A stretch of DNA of 12,240 bases from an uncultured Flavobacteriaceae bacterium (GTDB lineage Bacteria; Bacteroidota; Bacteroidia; Flavobacteriales; Flavobacteriaceae). Position 1 is the stretch's first letter, and the number at the start of each line of letters is the position of its first letter. The stretch is from the NCBI GenBank assembly GCA_945788155.1, contig CALZKX010000299.1:1-12240 (forward strand), in the 5' to 3' direction. The translations under genes were made by a program, and so were the position numbers. Under the pieces are notes generated by a model. It searched no databases, had not been told where the DNA came from, and saw only the letters and a list, made by a program, of their open reading frames with translations. This document shows, in pieces, positions 1 through 5,853 of the stretch.

Positions 1-485
1 TTGGTGAGATTGATCCTGAAACTAAAAAACTACTTCAAGTGACCAAAGAATCTCTCTATGTTGGCATTAGAGAATTTAAAGTTAACAATAGAGTTGGCGA
101 TGTTGGTTATGCCATTCAACAGTATTGCGAATCTCATGGTTATGGCGTGGTTAGGGAATTGGTTGGTCATGGTATAGGACGAAAAATGCATGAAGATCCT
201 GAAATGCCAAATTATGGTCGTAGAGGTCGTGGTAAAAAGTTTATAGAAGGTATGGTTGTTGCCATTGAGCCAATGATAAATATGGGTACACATCGTATTA
301 AACAACATCGTGATGGCTGGACCATTACCACTTTAGACGGTAAACCAAGTGCACATTTTGAACATGATGTTGCTATTGTAGATGGAAAACCAGAATTGCT
401 TTCAACATTTGCATATATTTATGAAGCTTTAGGTATTGAGAGTAATGAGGAAGAGGAATTTAGAAAACAACCTATGGTTTTATAA
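1..485 (+). CDS. map: Type I methionine aminopeptidase, 3' part (5' end outside window)
   Basis: Removes the initiator methionine from new proteins in the cytoplasm, using two metal ions. The reading frame is open from the left edge (first full codon at 3) and 160 residues are visible, so roughly the first 40 percent of the usual ~270-residue protein is missing. Visible type I motifs are GHGIGRKMHEDP (metal-ligand His at about 168), the IEPM glutamate at about 267, and the FEHD glutamate at about 360. The two aspartate ligands and the catalytic His expected earlier lie upstream of the window. The internal GTG at 39 is a Val codon, not a start. The cupin gene begins 2 nt after the stop, so the two are probably co-transcribed. 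Family assignment is secure from the motif set and order. Confidence 0.96.
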   Translation, partial: GEIDPETKKLLQVTKESLYVGIREFKVNNRVGDVGYAIQQYCESHGYGVVRELVGHGIGRKMHEDPEMPNYGRRGRGKKFIEGMVVAIEPMINMGTHRIKQHRDGWTITTLDGKPSAHFEHDVAIVDGKPELLSTFAYIYEALGIESNEEEEFRKQPMVL

Positions 486-487
486 TT

Positions 488-805
488 ATGGTAAAACAAA
501 TAGCTCAAATTAAACAACAAGAATTGCTTTCAGGAATTAAAGCACAATTTGTACATACAAAAAACAATACTATTGGATTTGTAGAATTAGAACAAGGAGC
601 CATTTTACCCACCCACTCACACAGGCACGAACAAACTACACATGTTATAGAAGGATCGCTGGAATTAACAATAAATGGCACTGTAACTATTTTAACCTCT
701 GGCATGATAGTTAACATACCCTCTAATATACCTCACTCTGCCAAAGCACTATCATTTTGTAAAGTAACAGATATATTTTTTCCGGTACGAGAGGATTACT
801 TATAA
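488..805 (+). CDS. Small single-domain cupin protein
   Basis: A 105-residue protein forming one cupin beta-barrel. Cupin motif 1 is visible at residues ~37-59 (GAILPTHSHRHEQ then IEGSLEL), with the HxH...E arrangement that binds a divalent metal. Motif 2 is at ~72-87, ending in IPSNIPHSAKAL, whose His would be the last ligand. There is no signal peptide or membrane segment, so it should be cytoplasmic. It starts 2 nt after map and ends 14 nt before a DUF6090-like gene, suggesting one transcript. Such stand-alone cupins may be small-molecule sensors, isomerases or dioxygenase-like enzymes, and the sequence does not decide between these. Confidence 0.88.
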   Translation: MVKQIAQIKQQELLSGIKAQFVHTKNNTIGFVELEQGAILPTHSHRHEQTTHVIEGSLELTINGTVTILTSGMIVNIPSNIPHSAKALSFCKVTDIFFPVREDYL

Positions 806-819
806 ATATAGTTTGAAGC

Positions 820-1554
820 ATGATTAAGTTTTTTAGAAAAATACGTTACACTCTTATGGAACAAAACAAAACATCCAAGTACATCAAATATGCCATTGGT
901 GAAATATTTCTTGTTGTTATTGGTATTCTCATCGCATTAAGTATTAACAATTGGAACCAAGAAAGAAAAGACCGCATTCTTGAAAAAGAATATCTCACAA
1001 GACTTAAAAAAGATATTGAATTTGATATAAATTGGACAAACACCTACATCCTTGGTAGATATAAACGCAAAGTAGAAAGTCTTGAAAAAGGCAAAACCTA
1101 TTACCAAGGTAATTATGCTATTAAAGATACGCTTCAATTTTTAAAAGATATTGGTTATGGTGGTGTTTTTGGAAATGCCTCATGGAATTTAAGTAAAAAT
1201 ACCTATAACGAACTTATAAGTACTGGTAATTTAAGAAAAATAGAAAGTGATAAATTAAGAACTGAAATCGTTAATTATTTCGAGAATAATATTGCTCAAT
1301 CAAAAGCTTCAAAAAATTACATAAGTGGTTATATTAATTTTACCAATTCTTTTACAGCTTTTAATACAAATAATCCAGATTTTATTGCGGAATTTGATCA
1401 GAAGCTTTTATTAAAACACATAAAAACTGAAGAATATTACCGATTGGCAAATTTGGAATTAACACTTGCGCATCGTGTTTCAAACTTTGCTGAAGACACT
1501 ATCAAACTTGCTGAAGAATTAATAATCTCTATTGATGCACAATTAGAAAACTAA
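820..1554 (+). CDS. DUF6090-like membrane-anchored protein, paralog 1
   Basis: A 244-residue protein of unknown function. Residues 1-23 form a short basic, amphipathic cytoplasmic segment (MIKFFRKIR, then KTSKYIKY). One transmembrane helix follows at ~24-43 (IGEIFLVVIGILIALSI, then NNWN), and the remaining ~200 residues are predicted to be helical and outside the cytoplasm. A feature shared with its paralogs appears at ~125-155: an aromatic residue, then Leu, Ser/Thr-x-Gly, and a hydrophobic stretch (here YNELISTGNLRKI) followed by a helix. It is the founder of the six-copy family in this window but stands apart from the rest, downstream of map and the cupin. No stub is fused to its end; its stop is followed within 5 nt by a GxxExxY-associated repeat. 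I recognise the N-terminus as that of the DUF6090 family, for which no role is known to me. Confidence 0.9.
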   Translation: MIKFFRKIRYTLMEQNKTSKYIKYAIGEIFLVVIGILIALSINNWNQERKDRILEKEYLTRLKKDIEFDINWTNTYILGRYKRKVESLEKGKTYYQGNYAIKDTLQFLKDIGYGGVFGNASWNLSKNTYNELISTGNLRKIESDKLRTEIVNYFENNIAQSKASKNYISGYINFTNSFTAFNTNNPDFIAEFDQKLLLKHIKTEEYYRLANLELTLAHRVSNFAEDTIKLAEELIISIDAQLEN

Positions 1555-1558
1555 TTTT

Positions 1559-1610
1559 GTTATTTCATAGAGGTTCCCAGAGAAACACAAAGATACGCCG
1601 AGAAAAGAAT
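1559..1610 (-). repeat. Inverted copy of the GxxExxY-flanking repeat
   Basis: The reverse complement of this stretch resembles the copy just upstream of the GxxExxY gene. An 11-bp arm at 1586-1596 pairs exactly with 1693-1703, and 9 bp at 1559-1567 pair with 1702-1710. It begins 4 nt after the stop of the preceding DUF6090-like gene. Together with 1666-1710 and 2103-2147 it outlines the edges of an inserted unit. Confidence 0.6.
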
Positions 1611-1665
1611 ACCAAATTTGATAAAACAATATTAAGAAAAGCATAACTTAATAAACCTTAACCAA

Positions 1666-1710
1666 CTCTGTAATCTCTTCAAAAAACTCTGTGTATCTTT
1701 GTGAAATAAC
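1666..1710 (+). repeat. 45-bp direct repeat, upstream copy, abutting GxxExxY start
   Basis: It aligns along its length with 2103-2147 (both contain CTCTGT, AATCTCT, a run of A, TCTG, ATCT, GTGAAA, AAC), with one balancing indel and scattered mismatches. The repeat ends exactly at the ATG of the GxxExxY gene, so it supplies that gene's whole 5' leader. Confidence 0.75.
1694..1701 (+). promoter_or_regulatory. Candidate -7 box TATCTTTG
   Basis: A perfect match to the Bacteroidota TAnnTTTG -7 consensus, 9 nt upstream of the ATG at 1711 and inside the flanking repeat. No clear -33 TTTG is visible at the right distance, so this is a weak call. If real, the repeat carries its own promoter with a very short leader. 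Confidence 0.35.
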
Positions 1711-2088
1711 ATGAAAACTGAATTAACTCAAACAATTATTGGCTGTGCTATTGAAGTCCATAAAGCACTTGGTCCTGGATTATTAGAATCTGCCTATCAA
1801 GAATGTTTGCTTTTTGAACTGAAATCTAAAGATTTAAACGTAAAAAAAGAAATTGCGCTTCCTATTATTTATAAAGATATAAAATTAGATCATGGTTACA
1901 GAATAGATTTGCTTGTAGAAAACAAAATTGTAATAGTACTTAAAACAGTTGAGTATTTTACAGATGTTCATTTTGCTCAAATACTAACATATTTAAAATT
2001 AGGAAATTATCCATTAGGATTACTTATAAATTTTCATACAAAACTTTTAAAAAACGGAATAAAACGATTTATAAACACACCTCAATGA
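1711..2088 (+). CDS. GxxExxY family protein (PD-(D/E)XK nuclease-like fold) with altered active site
   Basis: A 125-residue cytoplasmic protein of the GxxExxY family, which has a PD-(D/E)XK nuclease-like core and no settled role. The naming motif is at residues 23-29 (GLLESAY), preceded by AIEVHKALGPG. The core is YRIDLLVENK with Asp66, then IVIVLKTVE at 73-81, then the conserved DVHFAQILTYLK and GLLINF strands. In relatives the second core strand normally reads (V/I)xE(L/I)K(A/S)VE; here the acidic residue of the ExK motif is Val76 (codon GTA, 1936-1938), while Lys78 is kept. It is otherwise full length and uninterrupted. The gene sits between ~45-bp direct repeats. Identification is firm; loss of catalytic function is inferred from one residue. 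Confidence 0.93.
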   Translation: MKTELTQTIIGCAIEVHKALGPGLLESAYQECLLFELKSKDLNVKKEIALPIIYKDIKLDHGYRIDLLVENKIVIVLKTVEYFTDVHFAQILTYLKLGNYPLGLLINFHTKLLKNGIKRFINTPQ

Positions 2089-2102
2089 AACACAAAAAAC
2101 AT

Positions 2103-2147
2103 CTCTGTGAATCTCTGCAAAAATTCTGCGAATCTCAGTGAAACAAC
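2103..2147 (+). repeat. 45-bp direct repeat, downstream copy, overlapping methyltransferase start
   Basis: Direct repeat partner of 1666-1710. The GTGAAA near its right end is the start codon and second codon of the methyltransferase gene, so the right edge of the GxxExxY unit and the 5' end of that gene coincide. The TATCTTTG box of the upstream copy is changed to AATCTCAG here. Confidence 0.75.
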
Positions 2148-2902
2148 TCTTCAAATACATATTAAACTTTTTACCAAGACCTTTCTTAATAAGATTGAGC
2201 TATACTGCTCGCCCTTTTTTAGCTTTTTTCTTAAAAGGAAATACTTATACAGACCCAATTGATGGTAAAAGTTTTAAAAGCTTTCTACCTTATGGTTATG
2301 GCAAACAACGCAACAATGCCCTATCACCTTCTACACTTTCATTAGAACGGCATAGATTGTTATGGTTGTATCTTAAAAATGAAACGGATTTCTTTTCGGC
2401 AAAAAAACAGGTGTTGCATTTTGCGCCAGAGCAATGTTTTTTGAAACATTTTAGGGATTTAAAAAATTTGGATTACACCACTACCGATTTAGAGTCGCCA
2501 ATTGCCGATGTTAAGGCAGATATTTGCAATCTCCCTTTTGAAGATAATAGCTACGATGTTATTTTATGCAATCATGTTTTGGAGCATATTCCTGATGATA
2601 CCAAAGCTATGCAAGAATTATATCGTGTCTTAAAACCAGGAGGTATGGGAATATTTCAAATCCCGCAAGATTTAAATCGAGAGACTACTTTTGAAGATGA
2701 TTTGATTACTGATAAAGTTGAACGCGCCAAAATATTTGGTCAATACGATCATGTGCGTATTTATGGTCGTGATTACTTTAATAAACTTCGTGGTATAGGT
2801 TTTGAGGTTGAAGAAGTAGATTATACTTCAAAACTTTCAAAAGAAGACATTACAAGATTTTGTTTAGCGAAAGGTGAGATTATTCCTGTAGTGACAAAAT
2901 AG
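2138..2902 (+). CDS. Class I SAM-dependent methyltransferase
   Basis: A 254-residue soluble protein with a Methyltransf_11-type core. An N-terminal ~90-residue extension (DPIDGKSFKSFLPYGYG, RHRLLWLYL) precedes the Rossmann core. Motif I is the unusual VLHFAPE at 92-98 in place of the glycine-rich loop; TTTDL at 114-118 gives the acidic residue after strand 2. DICNLPFEDNS with NHVLEHI spans 128-151, and LKPGG is at 165-169. The DHVRIYG segment near 204-210 is typical of this Bacteroidota subgroup. GTG at 2138 is chosen because the protein then opens with MKQLFKYILNFLPRP, which matches the N-terminus I recall for flavobacterial relatives, and no ATG occurs in frame nearby. The substrate is unknown. 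The start lies inside a repeat, so its original leader may have been displaced. Confidence 0.92.
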   Translation: MKQLFKYILNFLPRPFLIRLSYTARPFLAFFLKGNTYTDPIDGKSFKSFLPYGYGKQRNNALSPSTLSLERHRLLWLYLKNETDFFSAKKQVLHFAPEQCFLKHFRDLKNLDYTTTDLESPIADVKADICNLPFEDNSYDVILCNHVLEHIPDDTKAMQELYRVLKPGGMGIFQIPQDLNRETTFEDDLITDKVERAKIFGQYDHVRIYGRDYFNKLRGIGFEVEEVDYTSKLSKEDITRFCLAKGEIIPVVTK

Positions 2903-2904
2903 TA

Positions 2905-2967
2905 TGTCATTCTAAACAAAGTGAAGCATCTCAATTGAAAGATGCTTCAATAAGCTCAGCATGACAG
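2905..2967. repeat. Dispersed palindromic repeat, probable bidirectional terminator
   Basis: The outer ends TGTCAT (2905) and ATGACA (2961-2966) are inverted. Inside is a hairpin with 10-bp arms, TGAAGCATCT (2922-2931) and AGATGCTTCA (2940-2949), and an 8-nt loop. It fills the gap between two convergent genes, the methyltransferase and apbE, so it could end transcripts from both sides. The form resembles dispersed repeats common in flavobacterial genomes. Confidence 0.6.
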
Positions 2968-2975
2968 TGTACACA

Positions 2976-3968
2976 TTATTCATTTTCAGGAAAACCATTT
3001 AAAGTCAATGTTTGTAACTCACTGTTATCGTTTTCAAATATCAAGAACGCTTTAAGCTCTGGATGTTCTTTTAAAAACAATGTTACTTTATCTATTCCCA
3101 TAGATTTAAAAGCCGTAGCATAGGCATCGGCTGTCATACAATCCTTAGTAATCACAGATATACTCAATAAGTTAGTTTTACTTGGATAGCCTGTTTTGGT
3201 ATCTATAATATGTGCGTATTTATTTCCATTTTCATCCACCTTAAACTTTCTATAAGTTCCAGATGTTGCCATAGATTCATTGGCTAATGATATCGTTTTC
3301 ATTATGGTTTGTGTGCCATCGAAATTTGGGTTTTCAACACCAATTTTCCATGGGTTTCCGCTAGAGGCATTAATCCCTTTTGCTCTAATCTCTCCTCCAA
3401 TTTCAACCAAATAATTCTCTACATTTTGAGTGTCTAAAAAATTAGCAATAACATCGACTCCATAACCCTTTGCTATGGCGTTAAAATCTATTATTGTCCT
3501 TTCGTTTTGCTTAACTATTTTATCATCAAAACGTTCAACTTTATCGAGCCCAACAGTTAACATTAAACTATCAATTTTTGGTTTATCTAAATTCTCTATA
3601 GCACCTTCTGGACCAAAATTCCAAGCATTGACCATAATGCCTATGGTTGGGTCGAATGCGCCATTTGTAGCCTTGAAAATTTCTTTAGAAGCATCAAAAA
3701 CTTTTCTAAAATGTGAATCGATAGACACTTCTTCATTTCTATTTATTTTAGAAATAATGGAATTAGCCTGATAAGTTGACATCGATTTGTTAATGATATA
3801 AAACAACTTATCAAACTGTTCTTGAAAATTAACATTAGTCTCATAAGCTGCATATTGTACTGAATAAGAAGTGCCAAAAACATTACCTACAAGGCGTTTA
3901 TGTTGAATATCATCTTTACAAGACGTGATTACTAAAACCAATATTAAACACTTAACTATGTTCTTCAT
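2976..3968 (-). CDS. apbE: FAD:protein FMN transferase (ApbE), lipoprotein
   Basis: A 330-residue flavin transferase that uses FAD to attach FMN covalently to a Ser/Thr, classically on subunits B and C of the Na+-pumping NADH:quinone reductase (Nqr). The N-terminus is a lipoprotein signal with lipobox VITSC, Cys17, placing it on the periplasmic side. Family motifs are visible in order: MSTYQ at 63-67, FDPTIG at 105-110, IDFNAIAKGYGVD at 160-172, EIGGEIRAKG at 189-198, HIIDTKTGYP at 253-262, and TADAYATA at 279-286 with the metal-binding Asp281. It lies 1 nt downstream of the 3970-4347 gene, so the two are co-transcribed. nqrF, its functional partner's gene, is on the same strand but ~8 kb away (12073-12240), with a paralog array in between. 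Confidence 0.96.
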   Translation of the reverse strand: MKNIVKCLILVLVITSCKDDIQHKRLVGNVFGTSYSVQYAAYETNVNFQEQFDKLFYIINKSMSTYQANSIISKINRNEEVSIDSHFRKVFDASKEIFKATNGAFDPTIGIMVNAWNFGPEGAIENLDKPKIDSLMLTVGLDKVERFDDKIVKQNERTIIDFNAIAKGYGVDVIANFLDTQNVENYLVEIGGEIRAKGINASSGNPWKIGVENPNFDGTQTIMKTISLANESMATSGTYRKFKVDENGNKYAHIIDTKTGYPSKTNLLSISVITKDCMTADAYATAFKSMGIDKVTLFLKEHPELKAFLIFENDNSELQTLTLNGFPENE

Positions 3969-3969
3969 T

Positions 3970-4347
3970 TTAATTAAAATTAGTTTCTATAAACTGAATA
4001 CCATTATACTCACACAAATATTCTTCATTTAAATAAATCGGTAATTCCTCTCCATCAGGGTTACCAAGTGCAATGCCTGCATAAAGTACTTTAGCATCTT
4101 TCTCGCGAGCATGTTTTTTAAATGTTTCCATCCAAACCACATCGTAATTGTTTGGGTTTTCCGGAAGTTTTACTGCGCGTACAATTACAAAAAAGTACTG
4201 TTTGGTTTTATCGATACACACAAACTGTGGATGCTTTTTAAGTTTACTATTTACTGCAATAAACTCAAAACCACGCTTTTCTAAATCTTTACCAACGTGG
4301 TTCATGGCAAGGTTATGCAATTCTTGTTCTGTTAAAGCTATGTTCAT
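3970..4347 (-). CDS. Small conserved protein co-transcribed with apbE (Nqr-associated, function unknown)
   Basis: A 125-residue soluble protein with no signal peptide, membrane helix or cysteine cluster. The middle has paired beta-strand-like stretches (QFVCIDKTKQYFFVIVRAVK at 41-60) and the C-terminus reads VLYAGIALGNPDGEELPIYL. Relatives in Flavobacteriaceae often sit between nqrF and apbE and, as I recall, are often labelled Nqr subunit F. The label does not fit: there is no ferredoxin, FAD or NAD domain here. The strand pattern is loosely like a restriction-endonuclease fold, but no catalytic set is evident. Its stop lies 1 nt before apbE, so it heads a two-gene operon here. Confidence 0.85.
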   Translation of the reverse strand: MNIALTEQELHNLAMNHVGKDLEKRGFEFIAVNSKLKKHPQFVCIDKTKQYFFVIVRAVKLPENPNNYDVVWMETFKKHAREKDAKVLYAGIALGNPDGEELPIYLNEEYLCEYNGIQFIETNFN

Positions 4348-4351
4348 GTTG

Positions 4352-4359
4352 CAAAAATA
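4352..4359 (-). promoter_or_regulatory. Candidate -7 box TATTTTTG for the 3970-4347/apbE operon
   Basis: Read on the minus strand, TATTTTTG matches the Bacteroidota TAnnTTTG -7 element and ends 4 nt before the ATG at 4347. That position would give a leaderless or near-leaderless transcript. No convincing -33 element is visible. A local promoter would be needed if the pair has been cut off from nqrF. Confidence 0.4.
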
Positions 4360-4390
4360 AGAAATGAATAATGACTGGCTATGTTTAATT

Positions 4391-4414
4391 TGAGATTCCC
4401 ACCTTCGTGGGAAT
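4391..4414. repeat. ATTCC-CTTC-GGAAT hairpin repeat, left copy
   Basis: ATTCCCAC (4395-4402), CTTC loop, GTGGGAAT (4407-4414): a perfect 8-bp stem with a 4-nt loop. With its TGAG prefix it matches 12048-12071 at 21 of 24 positions in the same orientation, so near-identical hairpins lie at both ends of the DUF6090 block. Confidence 0.6.
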
Positions 4415-4470
4415 AAAAATTTGTTTAACTTTAAATGCTATTACCAACCAAAGCTACTTTTACTAAAACC

Positions 4471-4489
4471 ACTTACATATATTGTAAGT
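4471..4489. promoter_or_regulatory. 19-bp palindrome just upstream of the first stub start
   Basis: ACTTACA (4471-4477), TATAT, TGTAAGT (4483-4489): perfect 7-bp arms ending 2 nt before the ATG at 4492, at the head of the plus-strand stub/DUF6090 run. It could be an operator or chance in AT-rich sequence. Confidence 0.25.
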
Positions 4490-4491
4490 AC

Positions 4492-4764
4492 ATGATTAAA
4501 TTCTTTAGGCGAATACGCCAACAATTAATTTTTGAGAACAAAACAGCTAAGTACCTTAAATACGCCATTGGCGAAATCAAAACCTGTTCCGATAGGAACA
4601 ACATATTGGTAGTAGCAACAAAACAAATGCAACACCTCGTGCCTTTAGGTACGATATATAAATGCAATGTTATAGAAAATGCAATAATATATCCTGTCCC
4701 TAAAGGCACAAAAACAAATCTACAAACATGGAGCTACCAATCTTATGTCCAAAATGGGACATAA
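4492..4764 (+). pseudogene. DUF6090-like stub 1: N-terminal 29 codons joined to a palindromic repeat
   Basis: The frame starts MIKFFRRIRQQLIF and keeps the family N-terminus through KYLKYAIGEI (residue 29), identical at DNA level to paralog 4884 over the TACCTTAAATACGCCATTGG stretch. It then leaves homology at about 4579, before the hydrophobic core of the transmembrane helix. From there it reads for 61 codons through a composite palindromic repeat (4585-4761) and stops in it. The 90-residue product would therefore lack both the membrane helix and the outer domain. An in-frame upstream ATG (4439) exists, but the family start is the natural one. I treat this as a truncated paralog; whether the peptide is made is unknown. 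Confidence 0.75.
4585..4761. repeat. Composite inverted repeat with four evenly spaced 16-bp hairpins
   Basis: Four 16-nt units of the form NNNNCC-N4-GGNNNN occur at 4585-4600, 4638-4653, 4695-4710 and 4746-4761, with centres 51-57 bp apart. The whole stretch is itself an imperfect inverted repeat centred near 4674: ATTGGTAG and CAAAT words in the left spacer (about 4605-4629) recur as reverse complement in the right spacer (about 4711-4738). It is inserted in, or joined to, stub 1. Confidence 0.7.
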
Positions 4765-4777
4765 TAAAATTGAAACT

Positions 4778-4873
4778 ATGATTAAGTTTTTTAGACACTA
4801 TCTGAACATCATTTTTCCTTTGAAAAATCAAAGGTCTAGTAGACCTTTGGTAAGGATACAAGACTTAACTTAA
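4778..4873 (+). pseudogene. DUF6090-like stub 2: 31-codon open frame before paralog 2
   Basis: The frame opens MIKFFRHYLNIIF with the standard start module ATGATTAAG, keeps about 8-10 codons of likeness to the family, then diverges into a palindromic stretch and stops at 4871-4873. That is 10 nt before the ATG of the full gene at 4884. The frame is intact although it is only a fragment. Confidence 0.65.
4817..4849 (+). promoter_or_regulatory. Two mutually exclusive hairpins inside stub 2
   Basis: CAAAGG at 4829-4834 can pair with CCTTTG at 4817-4822 (extended to CCTTTGA-AAAA-TCAAAGG, 4817-4834). It can also pair with CCTTTG at 4844-4849 as part of CAAAGGTCTA-G-TAGACCTTTG (4829-4849). The two structures cannot coexist. 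They lie within a translated 31-codon frame that ends just before the intact gene at 4884, an arrangement like an attenuator. It may instead be another palindromic repeat. Confidence 0.35.
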
Positions 4874-4883
4874 ATATGATGAT

Positions 4884-5621
4884 ATGATAAAGTTTTTTAG
4901 ACAAATAAGAAGAAACCTAATGGAAACTGGAAAAACCAGTAAATACCTTAAATACGCCATTGGCGAAATCGTGCTTGTGGTTATTGGTATTCTTATCGCC
5001 TTAAGTATTAATAACTGGAATGAAAACAGAAAGCTACAAAATGAAGAACTAAAAGTACTTTTTGATATAAAAACAAATCTTGAAACTACCTTAGCCAATT
5101 TCGAGAACGACACATTGTTAAATCATAAAGATGTTATACAATACCTTAAAATTGAAGAGTATATTAATAACAACCATTCTTATAACAACGAACTAGATGA
5201 TGCTTTTGGTAGGTTGACATTTTGGGGTGGCCCATTTATTATATCAACTGCATATAACTCTTTACAATCCAAAGGCCTAGACATTATTAGCAACGAAACC
5301 CTCAAAAATACTATTGTAGACATGCATGAGGTACAATTCTCCATTCTAGTAAATGATTATGATAAAAGTGAATGGAATCTAAATCAAACTGTAGTAACAC
5401 CTTTTTTCTCAAAACATATTAGGCGATTACACAATGAATCCTTATTCCTTTCAAGACCTAATGATTTTGAAAGCTTAAAGCAAAATGAAGAGTTTAAAAA
5501 TTTACTAAGCATGATTATTAGACAAAGAAAAAGAGGCTTTGAATTTTACAAAGACATAATGAATTCAATTAAAGATTTAATACAAGACATCGAGATAGAA
5601 TTACAAACAAGAAAAAAATAA
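4884..5621 (+). CDS. DUF6090-like membrane-anchored protein, paralog 2
   Basis: A 245-residue protein: MIKFFRQIRRNLMETGKTS, a transmembrane helix at ~24-43 (IGEIVLVVIGILIALSI), NNWNENRK, then a ~195-residue outer region. That region begins with a probable coiled coil (residues 48-75) and shows the shared Leu-x-Ser-x-Gly motif (YNSLQSKGLDIIS, ~130-142). The start is ATGATAAAG at 4884; the ATG at 4875 is out of frame. Unlike the later copies, its end is not fused to another unit: it is followed 5 nt later by the EF-hand-loop gene. Two stubs precede it. Function unknown. Confidence 0.9.
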   Translation: MIKFFRQIRRNLMETGKTSKYLKYAIGEIVLVVIGILIALSINNWNENRKLQNEELKVLFDIKTNLETTLANFENDTLLNHKDVIQYLKIEEYINNNHSYNNELDDAFGRLTFWGGPFIISTAYNSLQSKGLDIISNETLKNTIVDMHEVQFSILVNDYDKSEWNLNQTVVTPFFSKHIRRLHNESLFLSRPNDFESLKQNEEFKNLLSMIIRQRKRGFEFYKDIMNSIKDLIQDIEIELQTRKK

Positions 5622-5626
5622 AAATC

Positions 5627-5818
5627 ATGGGAATTTTTTGGGATTTAATCCAACAAGACGAATTACAAAAACAAGAAGACAAAGCCAACAGTTTAGAAGA
5701 ACGTGTTGAGCAACTTGAAACCGAACTTAAAAACACAAAGGCATTACTTAAAAAAACCTTAGTAGCTCTTGAAACACATATTGTTCAAGACATCGATGGC
5801 GATGGCAAAATGGGATAA
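5627..5818 (+). CDS. Small coiled-coil protein with C-terminal EF-hand-like loop
   Basis: A 63-residue protein. It starts MGIFWDLIQQDELQKQ, continues with a heptad-type coiled coil over ~15-50 (LEERVEQLETELKNTKALL), and ends DIDGDGKMG. That last motif is a DxDGDGxxG calcium-binding loop as in EF-hand or dockerin modules, but only the loop is present, with no second helix. There is no signal peptide or membrane segment. It lies 5 nt after DUF6090-like paralog 2 and 35 nt before the M28 peptidase gene, so it is probably in the same transcript. The codon pattern and the intact motif argue for a real gene. Calcium binding is inferred from the motif; the partner is unknown. Confidence 0.8.
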   Translation: MGIFWDLIQQDELQKQEDKANSLEERVEQLETELKNTKALLKKTLVALETHIVQDIDGDGKMG

Positions 5819-5853
5819 GAAATAAAACACATAAACAACAGAAATAAACACAC

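Noticed and set aside
30..308. Minus-strand frame of 92 codons opposite map
   Set aside because: Map carries clear family motifs on the plus strand; the antisense frame has low-complexity composition and no recognisable domain.
4473..4709. Open frame of 78 codons on the minus strand
   Set aside because: It is the antisense of stub 1 and its repeat. Similar minus-strand frames lie opposite the conserved 5' part of the DUF6090-like genes (for example 846-1043, 4865-5113, 7614-7826, 10216-10455) and arise from shared codon use.
4585..4761. Possible CRISPR array (four short palindromic repeats at even spacing)
   Set aside because: The 16-bp units are not identical, the spacers are related to each other as inverted copies, and no cas gene is present.
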